Assembly (NCBI GenBank): GCA_020445165.1 | Contig: JAGRHE010000139.1 | Location: 1 to 7,536 of the forward strand | Direction: 5' to 3' | Length of the DNA: 7,536 bases | Origin: Gammaproteobacteria bacterium | GTDB lineage: Bacteria > Pseudomonadota > Gammaproteobacteria > Chromatiales > Sedimenticolaceae | Shown: positions 6,524 to 7,536 of the stretch, in pieces | Layout: each line of letters opens with the position of its first letter | How positions within the stretch are numbered: the stretch's first letter is position 1 | Program-made: the position numbers and the translations under genes | The notes under the pieces: generated by a model | What the model saw: the letters and a program-made list of their open reading frames with translations, nothing else | Told to the model about the DNA's origin: nothing | The model's database searches: none

Positions 6524-6626
6524 ACCCGGCCGCCTGGCATGAAACCACGCCGATGCTCGTTACGAGCAGCAAAAGGCCAAATGTTCGCACTAACATGTCG
6601 TTCACCAGCATGAGCGCGTGCGGCAT
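6513..6626 (-). CDS. Possible small lipoprotein-like ORF overlapping the xpaC start
   Basis: This is a 37-codon ORF with possible ATG starts at 6626, 6611 and 6596. From the last, the peptide is 27 residues: MLVRTFG, then a hydrophobic core LLLLVTSIGVV, then SCQAAGYAI and TGA. One arginine, a hydrophobic core and a cysteine in VVSC give it the shape of a lipoprotein signal peptide, although the residue before the cysteine is serine and the mature part would be only about eight residues. GGTGAA lies six bases before the 6596 start. The end overlaps the xpaC ATG by 11 bases. It could be a real small membrane peptide, a leader peptide controlling xpaC, or chance. Confidence 0.3.
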   Translation of the reverse strand: MPHALMLVNDMLVRTFGLLLLVTSIGVVSCQAAGYAI

Positions 6627-6688
6627 GACCGGTTCAAAGGCCGGGATCGATCGCAACGCATGTTTGAGCTCATCTGCCGGTTCTCCGT

Positions 6689-6723
6689 TCGCTATTCAGC
6701 ATCTACATGCTGCAAGATAGCGA
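6689..6723 (-). promoter_or_regulatory. Two-part hairpin in the xpaC upstream region
   Basis: TCGCTAT (6689-6695) pairs with ATAGCGA (6717-6723), and inside it CAGCAT (6697-6702) pairs with ATGCTG (6707-6712) around a four-base loop. The result is 13 base pairs with an asymmetric internal bulge of one base against four. It lies about 165 bases upstream of the xpaC ATG, in the transcript direction just after the weak promoter candidate, so it could sit at the 5' end of the leader. No T-run follows, so it is not an ordinary terminator. An operator or RNA-stabilising element is possible. Confidence 0.35.
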
Positions 6724-6734
6724 TAGGAAGGCAT

Positions 6735-6763
6735 CGAATAAATTCGAATTACGGTCGTTTCAA
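6735..6763 (-). promoter_or_regulatory. Weak sigma-70-like promoter candidate for the xpaC operon
   Basis: On the minus strand TTGAAA (6763-6758, five of six matches to the -35 consensus) is followed after 17 bases by TATTCG (6740-6735), which matches the -10 consensus at three positions only. The spacing is ideal and the stretch is AT-rich for this genome. The predicted start near 6728 would give a leader of about 200 bases containing the hairpin and the small ORF. Confidence 0.25.
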
Positions 6764-6879
6764 CATCGGATTTTTCGACGCTCTGGTTACTGCGCGCAAA
6801 CCGGCGTCCAGAAGGGTCCTGGTTGGAGCAGGGGGGGCACAGCGCAGCAGGCGCAGCAGACGGCCTTGCCGGATGCGCG

Positions 6880-6911
6880 GAAAATTATGAATCAGGCGTG
6901 TCGTTCGCCTG
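6880..6911 (-). terminator. Probable intrinsic terminator of the DUF971 operon
   Basis: On the minus strand, starting 12 bases after the DUF971 stop, CAGGCG and CGCCTG form a perfect 6-base-pair stem (6906-6911 with 6893-6898) around a seven-base loop. The tail ATTCATAATTTT follows, which is T-rich for this sequence but interrupted. Position, stem and tail fit a modest rho-independent terminator separating the DUF971 gene from the xpaC operon. Confidence 0.5.
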
Positions 6912-6923
6912 CGGCACGTCGAT

Positions 6924-7298
6924 TCATTGCCAACTGGGAGGCTTGCGCGTGTGGCCGGCCTCGGCCAGCTTCTGCAGGTACTCGTTCCAGTAGATGCTCT
7001 GTTTGCGTCCGAGGTCGTGCAGGAAGCCCCAGTCATACAGCCCGGAATTGTGGCCGTCGTCAAAGAAGATCTTGACCGCGTAGGCACCGACCGGCTTCAC
7101 CTCGGTGATGTTCACGTCCTGCTTGTCGACCTGGAGCTTGGCGTACTGGCCCCAGTGGCCGCGCACCTCGGCTGACGGTGAGTAGACGCGCAGCAGTTCG
7201 CACGGCAGTTCGAAACGCTGGCCGTCGTCGAACGCGATTTCCAGCGTGTGCGCCTTCTGGTGCACGATGATATCGGTCGGTTTGGGTGTACTGCTCAT
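6924..7298 (-). CDS. DUF971 family protein (gamma-butyrobetaine hydroxylase N-terminal-like)
   Basis: This 124-residue single-domain protein matches DUF971 (PF06155 type), the small domain found at the N-terminus of gamma-butyrobetaine hydroxylase and as stand-alone proteins in proteobacteria. Diagnostic blocks are LPCELLRVYSPSAEVRGH at 31-48 and VGAYAVKIFFDDGHNSGLYD at 70-89, then W90 and the tail IYWNEYLQKL at 102-111. It lacks the oxygenase domain, so it is not a hydroxylase. A link to iron-sulfur or metal handling has been proposed for the family, but its role is not settled. The start has no strong ribosome binding site and lies 11 bases after the upstream methyltransferase stop, so coupled translation is likely. 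In many gammaproteobacteria a DUF971 gene sits between hslU and ubiE; here the downstream side is a terminator and xpaC instead. Confidence 0.92.
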   Translation of the reverse strand: MSSTPKPTDIIVHQKAHTLEIAFDDGQRFELPCELLRVYSPSAEVRGHWGQYAKLQVDKQDVNITEVKPVGAYAVKIFFDDGHNSGLYDWGFLHDLGRKQSIYWNEYLQKLAEAGHTRKPPSWQ

Positions 7299-7309
7299 GT
7301 CTGTTTGAC

Positions 7310-7536
7310 TCAGTAGATACGCGGCAGCAGCCGGTGGGTACGTTTGACGTAGTCCGAATAGTCTTCGAACTTCGCATGCAGGTGCGACTCTTCACGCTGC
7401 ATCTTGCCGAAGATGGCGGCGCACAAGAGACCGAAGCCGATGTAGTTGGGCCACGCATGCCGGTACAGGGCGATGCCGAGCATGAACAGCAACAGGCTGG
7501 AGTACATCGGGTGACGGATCCAGCGATACGGACCGG
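7310..7536 (-). CDS. Isoprenylcysteine carboxylmethyltransferase-like membrane protein (5' end cut off)
   Basis: The gene enters from the right edge of the window; the last 75 or so codons are visible. The frame continues past the internal ATG at 7507 to the edge and reads GPYRWIRHPMYSSLLLFMLG, the hallmark (RHPxY) of the ICMT/PEMT-like membrane methyltransferases that bind S-adenosylmethionine. A membrane helix (LLLFMLGIALYRHAW, then NYIGFGLLCAAIFG) and the C-terminal signature REESHLHAKFEDYSDYVKR follow, with the conserved glutamate pair. In bacteria the methyl acceptor is usually unknown; these are not true prenyl-cysteine enzymes by default. It is cotranscribed with DUF971, 11 bases apart. 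Confidence 0.85.
   Translation of the reverse strand, partial: GPYRWIRHPMYSSLLLFMLGIALYRHAWPNYIGFGLLCAAIFGKMQREESHLHAKFEDYSDYVKRTHRLLPRIY

Larger units (their letters stand above)
6524..6923. other. Intergenic region between the DUF971 gene and xpaC
   Basis: About 400 bases hold no confident gene. Reading from the right it contains a probable terminator next to the DUF971 stop, a perfect tandem copy of GCGCAGCAG (6842-6859), a run of seven G (6831-6837), and an AT-richer part around 6725-6780 with the palindrome AATTCGAATT (6741-6750). A weak minus-strand promoter, a two-part hairpin and the small ORF described separately follow. GCTCGT-T-ACGAGC at 6555-6567 is a near-perfect palindrome inside that ORF. 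Plus-strand open frames across this region show no recognisable protein. Confidence 0.6.

Noticed and set aside
6749..7087. Minus-strand frame of 112 codons running from the DUF971 gene into the gap
   Set aside because: It overlaps DUF971 in another frame, and the part in the gap is a low-complexity arginine/proline peptide with no family signal.

Overview
This is a GC-rich stretch of bacterial chromosome with tightly packed genes. The protein families suggest a proteobacterium, most likely a gammaproteobacterium of the environmental or sulfur-oxidising kind. The evidence is the argininosuccinate synthase tail, a fused TudS-DUF1722 protein, a SprA-related protein, an exported metallo-beta-lactamase-fold protein and an XpaC/TelA pair. 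The sequence alone does not fix genus or species. I see no transposase, integrase, phage gene, CRISPR array, tRNA or rRNA.

Left part, all on the plus strand: the last codons of argG (1-126) are followed after 21 bases by an exported MBL-fold hydrolase (148-1107). Next comes a 214-base gap holding an imperfect inverted repeat built from short CGCAGAG/CACAGAG units (1118-1291). A close gene pair follows: a RudS-type tRNA 4-thiouridine desulfidase (1322-2275) and a stand-alone CinA-N/MoCF-domain protein (2289-3035). A single gene for a SprA-related protein with an HExxH motif (3173-3757) ends this half.

Right part, all on the minus strand and convergent with the left: an operon read from high to low coordinates, xpaC (6523-5621), telA (5608-4457) and a DUF533/TerB-like protein (4460-3816). 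The xpaC stop codon overlaps the telA ribosome binding site, and telA and the DUF533 gene share an ATGA stop/start, so the three are probably translated together. All three families are associated with membrane or toxic-anion (tellurite-type) stress, so the operon looks like a small envelope-stress module. Its molecular function is not known.

Upstream of xpaC is a 397-base interval that is less GC-rich around 6700-6780. It holds a possible 37-codon lipoprotein-like ORF overlapping the xpaC start, a two-part hairpin, a weak promoter candidate, and the probable terminator of the next operon. That operon, also on the minus strand, has an isoprenylcysteine-carboxylmethyltransferase-like gene cut by the window edge (7536-7310) and a DUF971 gene (7298-6924).

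Nothing here is clearly a new system. The points most worth a second look are the three-gene xpaC-telA-DUF533 operon with its structured leader and small ORF, the rudS/MoCF gene pair, and the CGCAGAG inverted repeat.
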